Assembly: GCA_019722365.1 (NCBI GenBank)
Contig: JADFUC010000856.1
Span: forward strand, 1,116,001-1,180,000
Direction: 5' to 3'
DNA: 64,000 nucleotides
From: Lithospermum erythrorhizon
Lineage: Eukaryota; Streptophyta; Magnoliopsida; Boraginales; Boraginaceae
The notes beneath the pieces were generated by a model. The model made no database searches, was not told the origin of the DNA, and saw only the letters and a program-made list of their open reading frames with translations. Positions 1-12,475 of the stretch are shown here, one piece after another (the stretch's first letter is position 1; every line of letters begins with the position of its first letter). The translations under genes and the position numbers were made by a program.

Positions 1-245
1 ATAGTATCTTCTTACTCATCTTGATAATGAACAATGGAGGATAGTATCTCCTAAATTATTTTACAATAAATTTTTATTTCCAACAAATTAAATTTTACCA
101 TTCATTTTTCAAAATATATGTTATTCGCTCCTACTGAATTTGTATATTTTTTGTTTATTTTAATAATATTAGTTCACTCGTCCTCTTATATAAACTTTCT
201 AATTTCGCCACTGATGGTTAATATCTCCTGGATCCTTTCTAATAG

Positions 246-594
246 GTATGCAATGATTGTTCCGGACAACCGCTACAACGATGATGGTGAAGCATTGGTG
301 CAGTGTGGGGTGGTTGTTAGTTGCAGAGAAGGTGAGGAAATGCAGGTGAAGGAGTTGAGTTTGATTGTGGAAGATAGTGAAGGGTTGATTCTTGATGGCA
401 ATGAAGGTTTGGAAATTGTTCAAGAAGTGATCAAATGGGAGAGGCGGATGAAGAATTCAGATGAGGAGAGGGAAAAATATAAGAAGTTTATCAGTTATAA
501 GTCAGATTTGACAGAAATGAAATTGGATATGTTTGTTGTGTTTACAGGGGTTTCACTTTTCTTGAGCCTTTGTATGGTTCTTTTATCCAAATAG
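246..594 (+). CDS. 3'-terminal exon of an unrecognised gene, possible tail anchor
   Basis: The open frame continues upstream, but a good acceptor (TTTCTAATAG) ends at 245 and the sequence before it looks like intron. I therefore start the exon at 246, in a split codon. It encodes about 115 residues beginning YAMIVPDNRYNDDGEALVQC. The middle is acidic and predicted helical (KWERRMKNSDEEREKYKKF). A hydrophobic stretch near the C-terminus (MFVVFTGVSLFLSLCMVLL) ends two residues before the TAG stop at 592-594, as in a tail-anchored membrane protein. I do not recognise the family, and the rest of the gene lies left of the window. The residues upstream of 246 in the same frame are hydrophobic and AT-rich and are probably intron read-through. 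Confidence 0.55.
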
Positions 595-787
595 GTAGAT
601 ATTCAATCTCTTCATCAAATTTGTACAGTGATTTTGTTATTTCTTTTAATCTGTTCTTATTTTTGTATTCAATATCACTGAAAATAAACAAAGCGAAGAG
701 ATATAATTGAATGGTCTACCGGTTGATCTAGTATTTTTTGATTTTGGAGGTCAATAGTCCGAATCTCATTAGGGGATTGAGAATTAA
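595..787. other. 3' flank of the first gene
   Basis: AT-rich sequence after the stop. It probably holds the 3' UTR. No clear gene or repeat is seen. Confidence 0.4.
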
Positions 788-788
788 T

Positions 789-1052
789 CACTCCGTTCCT
801 CTTTATTTGTCTTTATACCCTTAATTTTTTGTTTTAAAATATTTGTCCTTCTAGCATATAAAATTGTATTATTTTTATATTTTTAATGTACTTTTTGACT
901 ACCTTTGTTATTAAATTATCAACCAACCAATTGTATAGTTTCAATTAATTGACATTTTATATTTTTTATGTAATTTTTTACTATTATTTTTTATTTTTCT
1001 TAATATATGTGTAAATTACTAGAAAGACAATTAAAAGAAAATGGATGGAGTA
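789..1052. mobile_element. Stowaway-like MITE, about 264 bp
   Basis: The left end reads CACTCCGTTCCTCTTTATTT. The right end, read on the other strand, is TACTCCATCCATTTTCTTTT. Both then continue into a shared TTGTCT-type word, giving imperfect terminal inverted repeats of about 26 bp. Size, AT-rich interior and the CTCCNTCC terminus are those of plant Stowaway (Tc1/mariner-derived) elements. A TA lies at the right edge, as expected for the target duplication; the left TA is imperfect. No coding capacity. Confidence 0.65.
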
Positions 1053-2955
1053 TTATAATCTTAACGGTAAAACAAAAAAAAAGTGAAGATATTCACGGAA
1101 GATTAGCTATCTTAGCTTTAATGAGATCGCCGGATAGTTTGTTATATGACTTGATTAAGATCATGTGTGTTGTAATTGTTAAATTAATTTATAAACATAA
1201 ACATGTCACCTAACATGATTTAAGCAAGTGTATCAAAGAATTTAACTCAAAATATATCATACCATCCAACATCATCTTTACCAATCACCCCAATTGCAGT
1301 ACGTTAGAAATGATTTAGCAATCACCATTATTGTGATAGGTTAACTACTACTATGTTTTATTTAGGTAAACTTTTTGATTAACTTATAAGTAGACATCTC
1401 ATAAGAAAATATGAATTATACAAGTTATTAATTGTAAATGTGTTATCTTTTATTTCATGTTTGACTAAAATGAAGTTATAAGTGTAAATACGCAACAATG
1501 ACATATAAGATTAAAGTAGAAAGTGACATATAAATAGCTACAGAAAGTTAAAGGCTAGTTCGGTAATATAAATTGTCAATGTTGCAACTTATACAAGCTC
1601 CACGGTGGTACTTCAAAAAATATGGTTTCACCTACTTTTACTCGATTATAAATTAGACATAATTTATCAAACATGTAAAAAAAATGAGCCAAAGAAACTT
1701 TCACATTAATTTGCACACTTCACATTTCACAAGTTAATGTATTTTCCACACAAAGTGGTTATCCAACACAGGATTCCAATTTCCATGCCCTTGCCAATTG
1801 CACTACTTGGATAATCGTGCTCATCCATTACAAATTGAATAAATGCAACATTTAAAATCCAATCCTTCTTATTAATTGTTTGTTGTATTCTACGATCTAT
1901 TTTTCACACATAGGTTCCCAATTTTGTAGGGTTAATCTTAGCATTTAAGGCCCAGTCTCAAGAATCCAATGAATAAATCCACTTTGCATAAGATTCTACT
2001 TAAAATGCATAAGGATTTGTAAGACGTTTTACAAGATTAAAATTGCCAACGCTATTTAATAAATTAAAAAAAATTCCCATCCTCAAATATCTCTACGTGA
2101 TCCCATCCATTCAATTCACCTAATTTTTCCTCATCCTCAATTCGACTCATCACCAAATCTTAATTTCCATAATCCTACCTCACTTATTTCGCCTCTCCCG
2201 ACCATCACCAAATCATGTAATTAACATCAAAATCTTTATTTCTTTCCAAACCCACACAAACAAACCACCAAAAACCATTAAATTTGTAAGAAATAAAGAA
2301 AATCAAATTTGGATTATTGTAGGAGATTTGTGCGATCGAAGAAAATTGAAAAGACAACCAAAATTAATGCTTAATAAAAATTTAGCTTGTATATTGTTTT
2401 TTCGGCAGCGGGTTCGACATACATTTTTTCACAGATTTGTTTGCATGTTTTTGAAAGTCTCGCACTCAAAAAATAAAAAATTTAATTTGATTTTGCTTTT
2501 GATCGTTATGATATTGTAAGTAGCTCTAATAGTTTTATCTTAGTAGTTTTAGCTTATTCACTCAGACGTTATTCTTTGCTTCGTTAAATTGATTTAAATT
2601 GAAATGCACTATTTAACAAAGATGTTGTTTATCAATTAAAAGCCTCAAATTCATATCTATATATTATGTTTTAATTTCATAGTGTTAATTATTGGGTCAG
2701 AAATTTGAACTATGTTTTTTGGTTATTTTGTGTTGATTGTTAAAATTTTAAAGAATAAATGGTGTTTGATATTTTGTTCTAATGTGTTTGGCGGATTTTT
2801 AACTTTTATTTTGCGTCGATTGTTAAAATTTTATTTTCAAGGCTGACAGCAAAATTCATAGTTTATGTAATACACTGCTATAATGCCATGATCCTCATTT
2901 CATTCTCTATTTAAATACACAGTAAACCTTGCCATGCAGATTCATTTTATCTGAA
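1053..2955. other. AT-rich intergenic stretch, no gene seen
   Basis: Short open frames here (for example 2,328-2,519) are lysine- and phenylalanine-rich, lack any known motif and look like chance frames in AT-rich DNA. No tRNA, rRNA or clear transposon terminus is visible. Confidence 0.5.
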
Positions 2956-3640
2956 TGAATATCCGATTAGCGACGCAACACGATATTTTAAGCCGCTAAT
3001 CGTTTTCTGCACACCCGGTTACATTGCATTTTTATTACGTTGCATTGCCTATATACGCATTCGCTACCTATGAAACGAGCTTATTACGCCGCACGCCCCT
3101 ATATATTTTACTTCGCACCAGAATCCACATCGCCGCTCACGCTACCAGAGATCTATACCGCCGTTAAATATTTTGCGCCGATTGTTAAAATTCGCCAAGC
3201 TTCGTATTACGCCGTTATAATTGGCAGATTCATTTCATCCTGGGCGAATACATGTAAAACCTCATACAAGAGTCCCTTTACTTCCGAATGCACCCTCCGA
3301 CATGATGCGAACAATACACGCGTTGCTAATCGTTTATCGGCCAATCTATTACTATCAGATTTCTATTACGTTGCATCCATATATTTATCTTTGGCAAGCA
3401 ATTTTAACGAAGTATTATGCCAGATGCCCTATACGCTTTATCAATCAGAATCCACATGTCAAGCGATGCTACTGCATTCATCCCGCTGCTAAATACCCAC
3501 CAAATGCTCGGCCCCTCTAAGATTACAGTCACACCTAAATTTGAAGGCTTTAATCGAAGCCCAGCACGTCAGCTTCATCAAGTAAACGCCAAATGTAGTA
3601 GATATGAATTTACTAAGCACACTTAAATGTATTGACTACG
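2956..3640. other. Compositionally distinct, GC-richer degenerate segment
   Basis: About 680 bp with many CG dinucleotides inside an AT-rich, CG-poor background. Words recur within it: ATTACGTTGCAT near 3,037 and 3,366, GAATCCACAT near 3,121 and 3,447, and GCTAATCG near 2,995 and 3,327. Open frames of 69-150 codons overlap in all three + frames without a recognisable domain, so they follow from composition and not selection. It could be part of an old transposon or a repeat unit; I cannot assign a class. Confidence 0.35.
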
Positions 3641-5655
3641 GTTTCCTGATAGTAACGGAGCAGCTGCAAGTTTAACTTATTTAATGCATCTTAAAGAACG
3701 ACAAGAAGAAGAACGCAACAATAAACAAATACTACATTTAAAAAAAGACAACAACAAGATAAAGACAGCGGCAACATGCATTTACTTAATAATTAAAGAA
3801 AATTATATCAATATTTTAAAATTAATTATGAATCATCTAAACATAAAACTATAATTTGGAAAAAGTTGAATTTAAAATAAAATCGCTTAAAAGCGTGAAA
3901 AAATACCCAAAATAGAAAAAGGCAATAAATACTTAAATAAACTTATTCCTCAATGTCAGAATTTAAAAAAACCGAAATAGAGAGAAGAAAAAAAGGCAAA
4001 GAACGATTCGAATGTTGAAAATAATTACTAATCATCTAACAAAAAACTATAATCTAAAAGCCAAACAAAACTAATAAAATGACGAAAAAAATAAAATCTA
4101 AATGGAGAGAAAATACAAGAAATTTAAAAATATCGACTGCCATATAATTATTAAAAGACATTTAATGCATGGAGGAGGAATTTTTTTCCTAAAATTCGAA
4201 AATACACAAAAATATCTCTACTCAATCTTGACCATTGATAAAAAAGAAATGATCTAATAACCAAAATTAAAATAATCAAATTATAAACATCAAATTATAA
4301 GAATCTAAAAAAACTCTCTCTATGCCCCAGATCCACCATCTAATTTTTGTGGTTGATGATATATAGTCAAATTAAAACAAGCAATAAATAAATCAAGAGA
4401 TATGGTTCACATTCGCTTATCCATAAGAAGTCATATACTCCGTATATAAGTACACGGCTGTTCTACAAAATATCATGAAACCAAACAAAAAAATATACAG
4501 TACTATGTTATCTTGCTGTAAAATGGTCATTTGTGTTTCAAATGAAGACGAAAGAAGAACGGCAGCACGGATAATTTGATAGCCAGCTAATAAACTAATG
4601 GTATACTTTGTCATTCTGCCCTCAATTTAATCGAAAGATTTTTATTGAAATAAATAGTTACTATTTTAAAATAATAACTCATCAATGTAATTTTAAATTT
4701 TTATCAAACAATTAAACCACTTCATATTGTATACTATTCAACCACTATCCAATCACTTACATATATAAATTCAAACATTGAATGATATTCGGTTCAAATC
4801 CAAGAGAGAGTTTCTCTAAAAAAATCATACTCCCTCCATCCCACAAAGACGTCTATTTTTTAATTTTTGCTCATCTCATTTTTACTCTTTAAATATATTA
4901 TTACAGAGAGTATCTTATGTAAAAAACTATATCAAACGAAAAATTACATTTCAAACTCTTTTCCATCGATATATTTTATAAAATATTATATAACACAAAT
5001 AAATATATATTTAAAGGCCAAAGCTCAAGAAACGAACAAAAATTGTGGTAAGATTATTTTTCAAACTGTTCTTCATCATCTTCTAGATGTTCTTCATCAT
5101 ATTCTAGGATAGGGTGATCACTTTTTTTTTTGGTTATTCTTACCCTTTCATGTTTTTTATTTGTTATTAGTTTTTTTTTACAGATATTTTTGTGTAATAT
5201 TCATTTCCTTGTTAATAGTTTTATTTTATTTTCCATTTCTATCCAACAAAACATAATTTATTGGCGTGACTTATCTCACAATGCAACCGATACTTTACAA
5301 GAAATTCTTAAAAGATTACTCCCGCATTGAAGATGTCTAAGCATTAAAATACATTCAATACTTGAAAACATGCGCTTAATTGGGTCAATTGGATTAATAG
5401 TACTAGATTCTAGTATCTATAATGTAATCGATCATATTTGTAATATGATTAGTCATCATTTGGAGATGAAATTCAATTTAATTGATGTGTATATATGTCA
5501 CCTCACATGCAATTGTATTTTTAGTATTTTTACAATTTATGAATGAATATCAATATTTATTTTCTATTTAAAAATAAATTAAACATTGAATAAAACTATT
5601 GAATAAGATTAATTTGAGAGGTCAAAACTGAGTTTTAAGTCATTAGACAACTCTG
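3641..5655. other. AT-rich intergenic stretch with a MITE-like end
   Basis: Mostly A-rich sequence without genes. At about 4,829 the word ATACTCCCTCCATCCCACAA is a typical Stowaway-type terminus, but I could not find its partner end, so it is a fragment at most. The open frames at 4,867-5,112 and 5,130-5,330 are low-complexity and not supported as genes. Confidence 0.45.
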
Positions 5656-5930
5656 CAATTGGTTTCATACGTGATACGCTCAACGAACACGCCTGCACGG
5701 CTTACCCACTCCATCACCACGCGGAGATCCGAGATAAGGCCGGGGACGCACCGTAGCCCACCCCCATACCAAAGATAAATTAAAGAACCTCAAGAACACC
5801 GATAAGACGCATTCTGATTCAAAGAACAATTACGCCGCCGTATATCTAACCCATCGCCGACACGGTGACGCACCGCAAGCGATTCGACGTCCGCCAAGAC
5901 GCGCCTCGCGAACTTCCAATTGGTTTCATA
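5656..5930. repeat. GC-rich insert flanked by 14-bp direct repeats
   Basis: The 14-mer CAATTGGTTTCATA occurs at 5,656-5,669 and again at 5,917-5,930. The 247 bp between are GC- and CG-rich (for example GGCCGGGGACGCACCGTAGC), in strong contrast to both flanks. The direct repeat looks like a target-site duplication of the length made by LINE-type retroposition or end-joining. However, the insert has no poly(A) tail, no terminal inverted repeat and no coding motif. Confidence 0.6.
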
Positions 5931-5984
5931 ACTCCAAGTCTTATGGAGTAATTTTTTTTATATTTTTGTAATGGTCTCAAGGCG

Positions 5985-6900
5985 TTTACAAATAAGCCTA
6001 AGGAGGTTTGCATGATTCTAACTGGTTATATTTCACTTCACTACAACTTTAGAAATGATTTGCAATTGGCTTACAAAATATTGATTTCATATTTTTTCAT
6101 TTATCCACAAATGACTTACTTATTATTATATATGTACATGATACTTGGATAATAAATTCTTATGAACGATCTTTGATGTGTGATTAATATTATGATATTA
6201 TTAGATGTTTAATCATTTGATGTGGTCGCGTTGTTCTTATCAAAAGCTCATTGACTTGATTTCTATATTTGGAGCCTCTAGTGTGATTTTTTAATTGTTC
6301 ACTGAGTGACAGAGCGAGTCACCTTGTTGGATGACTAAGAGCACTAGCAACAAACTTTATTCTTTCCTCCCATCAAATATAGGGTAGAGAAATTACTATT
6401 TCATCCAAAATGTCTCAATATCAAATGCCTCAAATATAGTTTACGCACAAGCCCACTTAGTATTAAACTATGTTTGGTGTATTCTTTTTATTCAAACAGA
6501 AGATTTCAACTCTTTCTCTCTTTTAAAACATTTTGAAACAAAATGGCAGCCATTGGGTGTAGTTTTGGAATATTTTTTTATAAATTAAAATCATGGAGAC
6601 ATTTGCAGCATGAATGTGGTTTTTTAGTGATTGCATTTTTTGAAGATTGTTTAGAAACATACTTTTAGAGGAATCTGATTGCATTTTTTTTAAGCTTGAT
6701 TGTTTCGAAGAAGTATCAAATCAAAGGAAAAATACTCATTATCTTTTTGCTGGAAAAGAATATAAAAAATTGTAATTTTTGATAAAATATTTCATTTTTT
6801 TTATAAAAGATTGCATTTTTCTTACATGGCCGATGCCCAGCTCTGCTCCACTCAGTTTATGATAATATTCCATTTCTCCCTAAATCTACACTATTACAAA
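5985..6900. repeat. Dispersed duplication, copy A
   Basis: 5,985-6,350 and 6,826-6,900 match 13,800-14,168 and 15,119-15,222 in the same order and orientation. Shared words include TTGATTTCATATTTTTTCAT, TTAATCATTTGATGT, TTTTTTAATTGTTCACT and CTCAGTTTATG. The blocks differ by substitutions and small indels, and the spacer between the two matching parts is shorter here (about 475 bp). No coding function is visible. Confidence 0.7.
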
Positions 6901-9900
6901 TTTTAAGAACAATAACGCCACTTCAATAATTAAAATGTATTAACTTACCTATAACAAATGCTTCTATGCATCACGTCTTTTGCAGGTTACTTTATTTTGA
7001 ACCTAAAAATGTAATGTCTAATATAACTCTACAACTTTATTAGTTATTATAATCTAAATTATCAATGAAACATGTATTATTTATCATTTATACACTTTCT
7101 CGCCAGATTCATCGCTTAATACGTTATCACGTCACAAATTATTCGACGTGATCCGCCTACTGTTGTCTAACTAATGGTCGACGATACTGCCATACATAAA
7201 CAAGTCAAACGAGGGCATAAAGTTTAGGGCCAATTTGTTTTGGATTGAAGTGGTTGTTCTTAAAAAATGATTAATGTACTATTTTATATTCCCTATGTTT
7301 TATTGATTTATTTGGTACTAATTTCAATTCATTTTACTTATCGAGGTTTTTGTTTGTAATGAAAGAAAGATTTTATTATTTATATGAATTAATCAAACCA
7401 TTTAGGGAAAATCTCTCGATGTACAAATGATTTATCAAGATCGAAGGGGTTCAATTATTATTCTAGTTATCTCCTCGTACGCTGACGCCTACTTTAACGG
7501 TTGCATGGATGCAAGATTTCGAAGTCGATTCCTGGGCCCACTAATATATTCTCGATTTCACAAAGGATGTAGATGATATTATTGTTGGTTACTATGAATC
7601 TTAATAACATTTTAAACAATTTTGGATACGAATCTCAGGATTAATACGGATGCAAAAACAATAATAATGAATACAAAATGTGTACCATTCTTCAGGAATA
7701 TATTTAAAGAATGTAATTGAAAAGCTCTCAAGCATCTAATAGAGTACTTCTAGATTACCTACATACACTAATACCTCGAATTGCCATTTCGCCTTTTTAT
7801 TAGAACGATTAATAGCGAAATGACACACAAGGTTAAAATCACTTCTTCTTCTATTGTGGGGAAAAGCGTGGTGGTCGGTTGTACGAGCATGTAGAGTTTC
7901 TAACATACGGAGTATTAAATTGAATTAGAGTTAAGAATAATGAGCAAAAATATTTAATGAAGTTCGACCACTTAGATAGAGTTTTCATGAATGAAAACTC
8001 CAACTCCAACCAAAATTTTCATTCCCCTCCATCCTTATCAATTCCATACGCCTGCAATTTTGAATCGATTTACTCGATTGTTTCCTTAATACTACTTAAA
8101 TTAAAAGTGAAGTTATAATCTTATTGTGACATAGTACTGTCACATTCAGATGAATTCGGTGACTCGGGACGACAAGAAAGAATATTAAATAATATTAACT
8201 CGAAAATCTCAATATATAGATTACAAGATCTTGGAAGTCATCATAACCCCTAACGCCAATCGAAGCTACCTAATATATTAATTGTCAGCCCCACAATTCA
8301 TATATCCGAAATTATAATATTACATGCAATCGACAGATACAATTCAATTGCTCAACGTATAAATTCTACGCAGACTTACTATATCATATTTCCAACAATA
8401 AGGGCTAAGAAAGGGTAGTTTTCTCCTCCATTGAGTCCCAAAATTTGGTGACCACCGAAAGATTGAGTCCTTACTGGAACGGGCCAAAAAACAAAACCAG
8501 TTTTTTCGGCTTTTTTTTGTTAGTCAGTGGTCATATTGTCATTTTTTCATACGAGTTACAGTATCATTTTAGCCAAGTTAACACCAATTTAACAAGTGGT
8601 GATATCGGGTCCAACTAGTTCAAGTATCATGTTTCGCTATATGTTTCCTAATACCAATTTAGAATTGCTCAATTAGCAAATAAAAAAAAAGATTAGCCCA
8701 CAAAAATGAAAAGTAACTCAGAAAATAAAGAGACACGACTGATATAATTTAAAATAATTTGCTATAGTGTCCAAAATCTCCAGAAGCTTATCCATCTTCG
8801 TATATCGAGAGGAAGGAAATCCACCAATTGACTCCGCGATCATTACCCATTGACAACTTGTATACTAATTCTCTTTGTAGACATTGAGTAGGAGTATATC
8901 TAGAGTCACACCTTTCATTTAGTTATTTGAATGATTAAAACTGAGCATTTCCTAAACTACAATTAGCTTAAATCTGAAAAATAAACACTTCACAATTCAA
9001 TATTCGAACTTCAAATATTCAAACTTCAAATAAAGGTGAAGTATTATATGAACATAAGTTAAAAGATTTACGTACTTGCTGGACACCTCAATGTTCCGAA
9101 ACGATTCAGTATTCTAGGAATCAACTATTAGGGAAAGATTTGACAGTATATTAAATTACTTTGTTTTTTTAGTTTTTAAGATAGGTAAACATTTATCAAT
9201 TCTAACCTCATTTAATGTTATTAAATGATTTAAATAATTTCTTAATAATTTTTATAACTGAACTATTATATTAAAATGGAATAGAATATCGACCTATTAG
9301 GGAAAGATTTGGCAATATGAGGGCGAAAAGTGTTTCGAATAGTTTAGGTGACAAATAAAAATGATAAAATCAAGACTTATAAATAAGATATGAGAAAATA
9401 TTAATTAACCATTCAATATGGCATCAATCTATTTTTTTCTCAATATTTATTTAAACTCAGTTCTTTTTCTTTACTCGATTAATTAACCAATATATATGAA
9501 AAGTTATGGTCACGATTCAACCACATTTAACTAATCTATAAAGTAGATAAAATGACATGTCTCTAGAAATTTGACATATTAATTTTAACAAAACTAGTTT
9601 TATATTTTTAAAAATATTTCTCGGATAACATAAACTTATCAAATAATAAACAAGTTGTCTAATAAATTTACAATAAGTATTGTTGTCTAATAAATGTACA
9701 ATAAGTATTCTATGTCATGACTTTTATATACTTTTCGTTTATAATTTTTCCTAACTCATAGATCAATCTCGTAATCACGCGCCGCTAGCTTTTAAATCTG
9801 CCAGAATGCATTGAAAAAGAAAAGGATGGGTGGTGGTTCAAAAGTAGGTTGAAACCGAGCGCGAACTGATGATCAAATCAATCGATTTAGATTCAAATTT

Positions 9901-10430
9901 TAAAAGCGACCGAGCAAAATAAACTGGATTCCATTTTTGGCTCAAAATAAAACTGAAACGATCTATACACATTCCTACTGTCGGGTATAATAAGAGATTA
10001 CAGTTGGTTGTATTTATAATGTTAATATGTGCGCAACTAGAACAACTCCTTAAAATGTGTACATTGCGTATTTTGGAGAATTAACCCCTTGTGTTGTTTG
10101 GCTCAGGCACAGTGCCTTTTTTTCTTATTTTTTTGATAGAAAAATGAAGGAAACTCTTCTATTTTTTGGTGGACTTAGGGGGCTGTTTTAGTGTTTTGTT
10201 CTAACAAAAGCAATTATGCGTATAACGAGTGACTGAGTGAGCAATCAGACTGCTTTCTCTCTCGTTCGTGTGGGAGTGTATCAAGGCAATAGTGTTTAAT
10301 CGTAATCTAACACACTATATATAATGGTGAATGTCTTGTTTGAGTGGATTTTCCCGATCTGTTGGTTTTACTGGATCAAGTATTTTAACATTTTATTGGA
10401 ACCCTTTTTAATTGCAGTGGAACAATCATT
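6901..10430. other. Intergenic stretch without recognisable genes
   Basis: About 3.5 kb of AT-rich sequence. I see no open frame with a domain, no RNA gene and no clear transposon end. A stretch near 8,420-8,640 (GGTGACCACC, GGGCCAAAAAAC) has repeat-like character but no identifiable class. Confidence 0.45.
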
Positions 10431-10459
10431 GATCCTGCAGCTATTTTTGCAATGTTTTT

Positions 10460-10600
10460 TGGGAGTCAACTTTAAACACTTTTAAATTGGAGTTAGTATC
10501 AAATTCATGGTTACAAATGGTTTGACTTAGTAACAAGAATTGGGAGTCAACTTTAAACACTTTTAAATTGGAGTTAGTAACAAACTCATGGTTACAAATG
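10460..10600. repeat. Two-copy tandem repeat, 81-bp period
   Basis: TGGGAGTCAACTTTAAACAC starts at 10,460 and again at 10,541. Each copy continues with an almost identical stretch ending in CATGGTTACAAATG. Only two copies are present, so this is a local duplication and not a satellite array. Confidence 0.75.
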
Positions 10601-10889
10601 CCTCAATTTAAGAATGTTAAAAGCTTCACATATAAACTTTTATTAGCTTTGGGGCTTCAATAGCTAATCCTATAAAAGCTAGCTTAGATTTCTAGCTTTT
10701 CTCTCAAGACCAAATAAATTAAGACTTTATAAGACTCTTAAGAGTATTGGGCCTAACCTATTTCACGAAATCTCAGACTTGCTCCTCCATCCGTTATAAT
10801 ATTTCCTAGCTACCGTCTCTAGACAAGACAAACAAACGTCATTCGATACCAACTTATTGCAGTATTTTCTTTTCAAGATTTTATTTTAA

Positions 10890-12475
10890 TTTATGGGCTC
10901 CGCATCATTGTCATATAATAAACACTCTACTATAACAAATTCCAGATCGGTACCAGTTATCATCTACTTGCACGGCAGCGCCGGTAAGCTCACGCGAGCA
11001 CAAATTTCCACCAAGAAATCGTGCCAGGCATTTCTTAAACGAAAAGCGGCGTGGACACTGGTGAAGCCTGCTCAACCCCGAACTCCGTGAATATGCATCT
11101 GCGAGAATGACATTCAACGTTGTCAAGTATCAATCGAGGATGACATCATCGCCGGCGCTTCGAACAAAGCATAATTTGCCATTTGACAAGCGGTGTGCTG
11201 TGGTAGCCTTTCATACTTACTCACTATCCAACATGCTGCTTCAAGTTAACGCCTATTTGGCATTCGAACGTTAAGTGGTTGTACATCTCTGAAAGATTTA
11301 GATCGATTAAATTCAATATTACTAGATTTAAGTAATATCAGATTAAAATCGATGCATTTAAGGCACAGATTGACATTATTAGGCCTATTACCTCCATCTA
11401 TGAGAATTTTAGAGAATCGACGCATAAACTGAAGGACTTTATCTCTAGAGAGGTTAGTGCCTGTTCCACAGAGAGAAATACAACATACTTCAGAGTGGTC
11501 CTAGTTCAATAATTAGGTTTGGCCGGGTCTTATACCAATAACAATCGTAGCTTACGGTAAAACCTGGAAGAAAAGCTTCTCCAAACCATTCAAAAGTGGT
11601 CCGGAGCCAAGCAGACATACGCGACTATCAGAAGCGAGGCTGTCACCTAAGAAATGATTGGCCCCAAGAAGAGGTGCGGTAATTTAATGCATTGGGAACC
11701 ATCGCTGCCGCCGAGACGGTTCAAAGTCCGACGAGGACATCAGATTAGTTGTCAATGGACACACACATTACACCAAATGCCAAGTGGTTATGGATTCTCG
11801 GGCTTCATATCACGATGTCCGATAATGTTTCACCTACGTAACGTTAGACGCGGAATATTTCCACGTACAATAGTTTTACTGTAGCGTGGCCGATCGTTCA
11901 ATCGCTTAGGACTCATGACGGGAAGTTTTGCACTTTGAACGACGCGAGGCACGCGCCACATACGACGGCTAATCTTATATCTCTCGCCTTTTGCATGCTA
12001 CGGCTTAGCTTCAAAGGCGACTGCGGAGCGTCAGACGCCTACAACGGTTCAAAAGTGATTTTGAAAGGTATTAAACGTGGGTACTATTGCAAGGCTACGC
12101 TAGAGATTCTCCCCGTAGTTGCTTCCCTCCCGAGGTTGACAAAGAAGATACGATCAAGTCACAGGCTTTGTGCATAAGTTTATGGGATGCAAATTCTAGC
12201 CAAGTATAATCTTCTAGGTGGGCATGAAAAGTTAAGGGATCTCGGGTTTTGTGAGCATTACTTTATTTAGGAAGTTTTACATCGAAGCAAGTTCCCTAAG
12301 CGCAACTCATAGATCAAGGCACACTTCGATTACATCCACTCCGATTGGCTTAGATCCTTCTATGTTATTCGGGGGCACTTTTCTCGAGCTCAGATTGCTC
12401 CTCTTTCAAGAAATTTGTCAAAATATCATCGTCGATCTATGGTATTTTACCTACTCATAATTTTTGACAAAAAAT
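10890..12475 (+). mobile_element. Decayed Ty1/copia retrotransposon: gag to pre-integrase region
   Basis: A GC-richer block carries copia landmarks in the right order on the + strand, in shifting frames and with stops. About 11,385-11,460 resembles the gag part with the LPPS motif and the following KLKDFISREV stretch. About 11,668-11,700 recalls the CCHC knuckle (KRCGNLMHWE). MDSRASYH near 11,787 corresponds to the protease-region DSGASYH motif. 11,968-12,105 gives NLISL followed by GSKVILKGIKRG, the GAG-pre-integrase signature. About 12,180-12,245 resembles the LWH..LGH segment. No integrase, reverse transcriptase or LTR could be recognised, so this is an internal relic that cannot move by itself. 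The class call rests on several weak matches in order, not on one strong one. Confidence 0.6.

Noticed and set aside
3040..3626. Frames of 150, 99 and 69 codons
   Set aside because: They overlap in all three + frames without motifs, as expected from the GC-richer composition.
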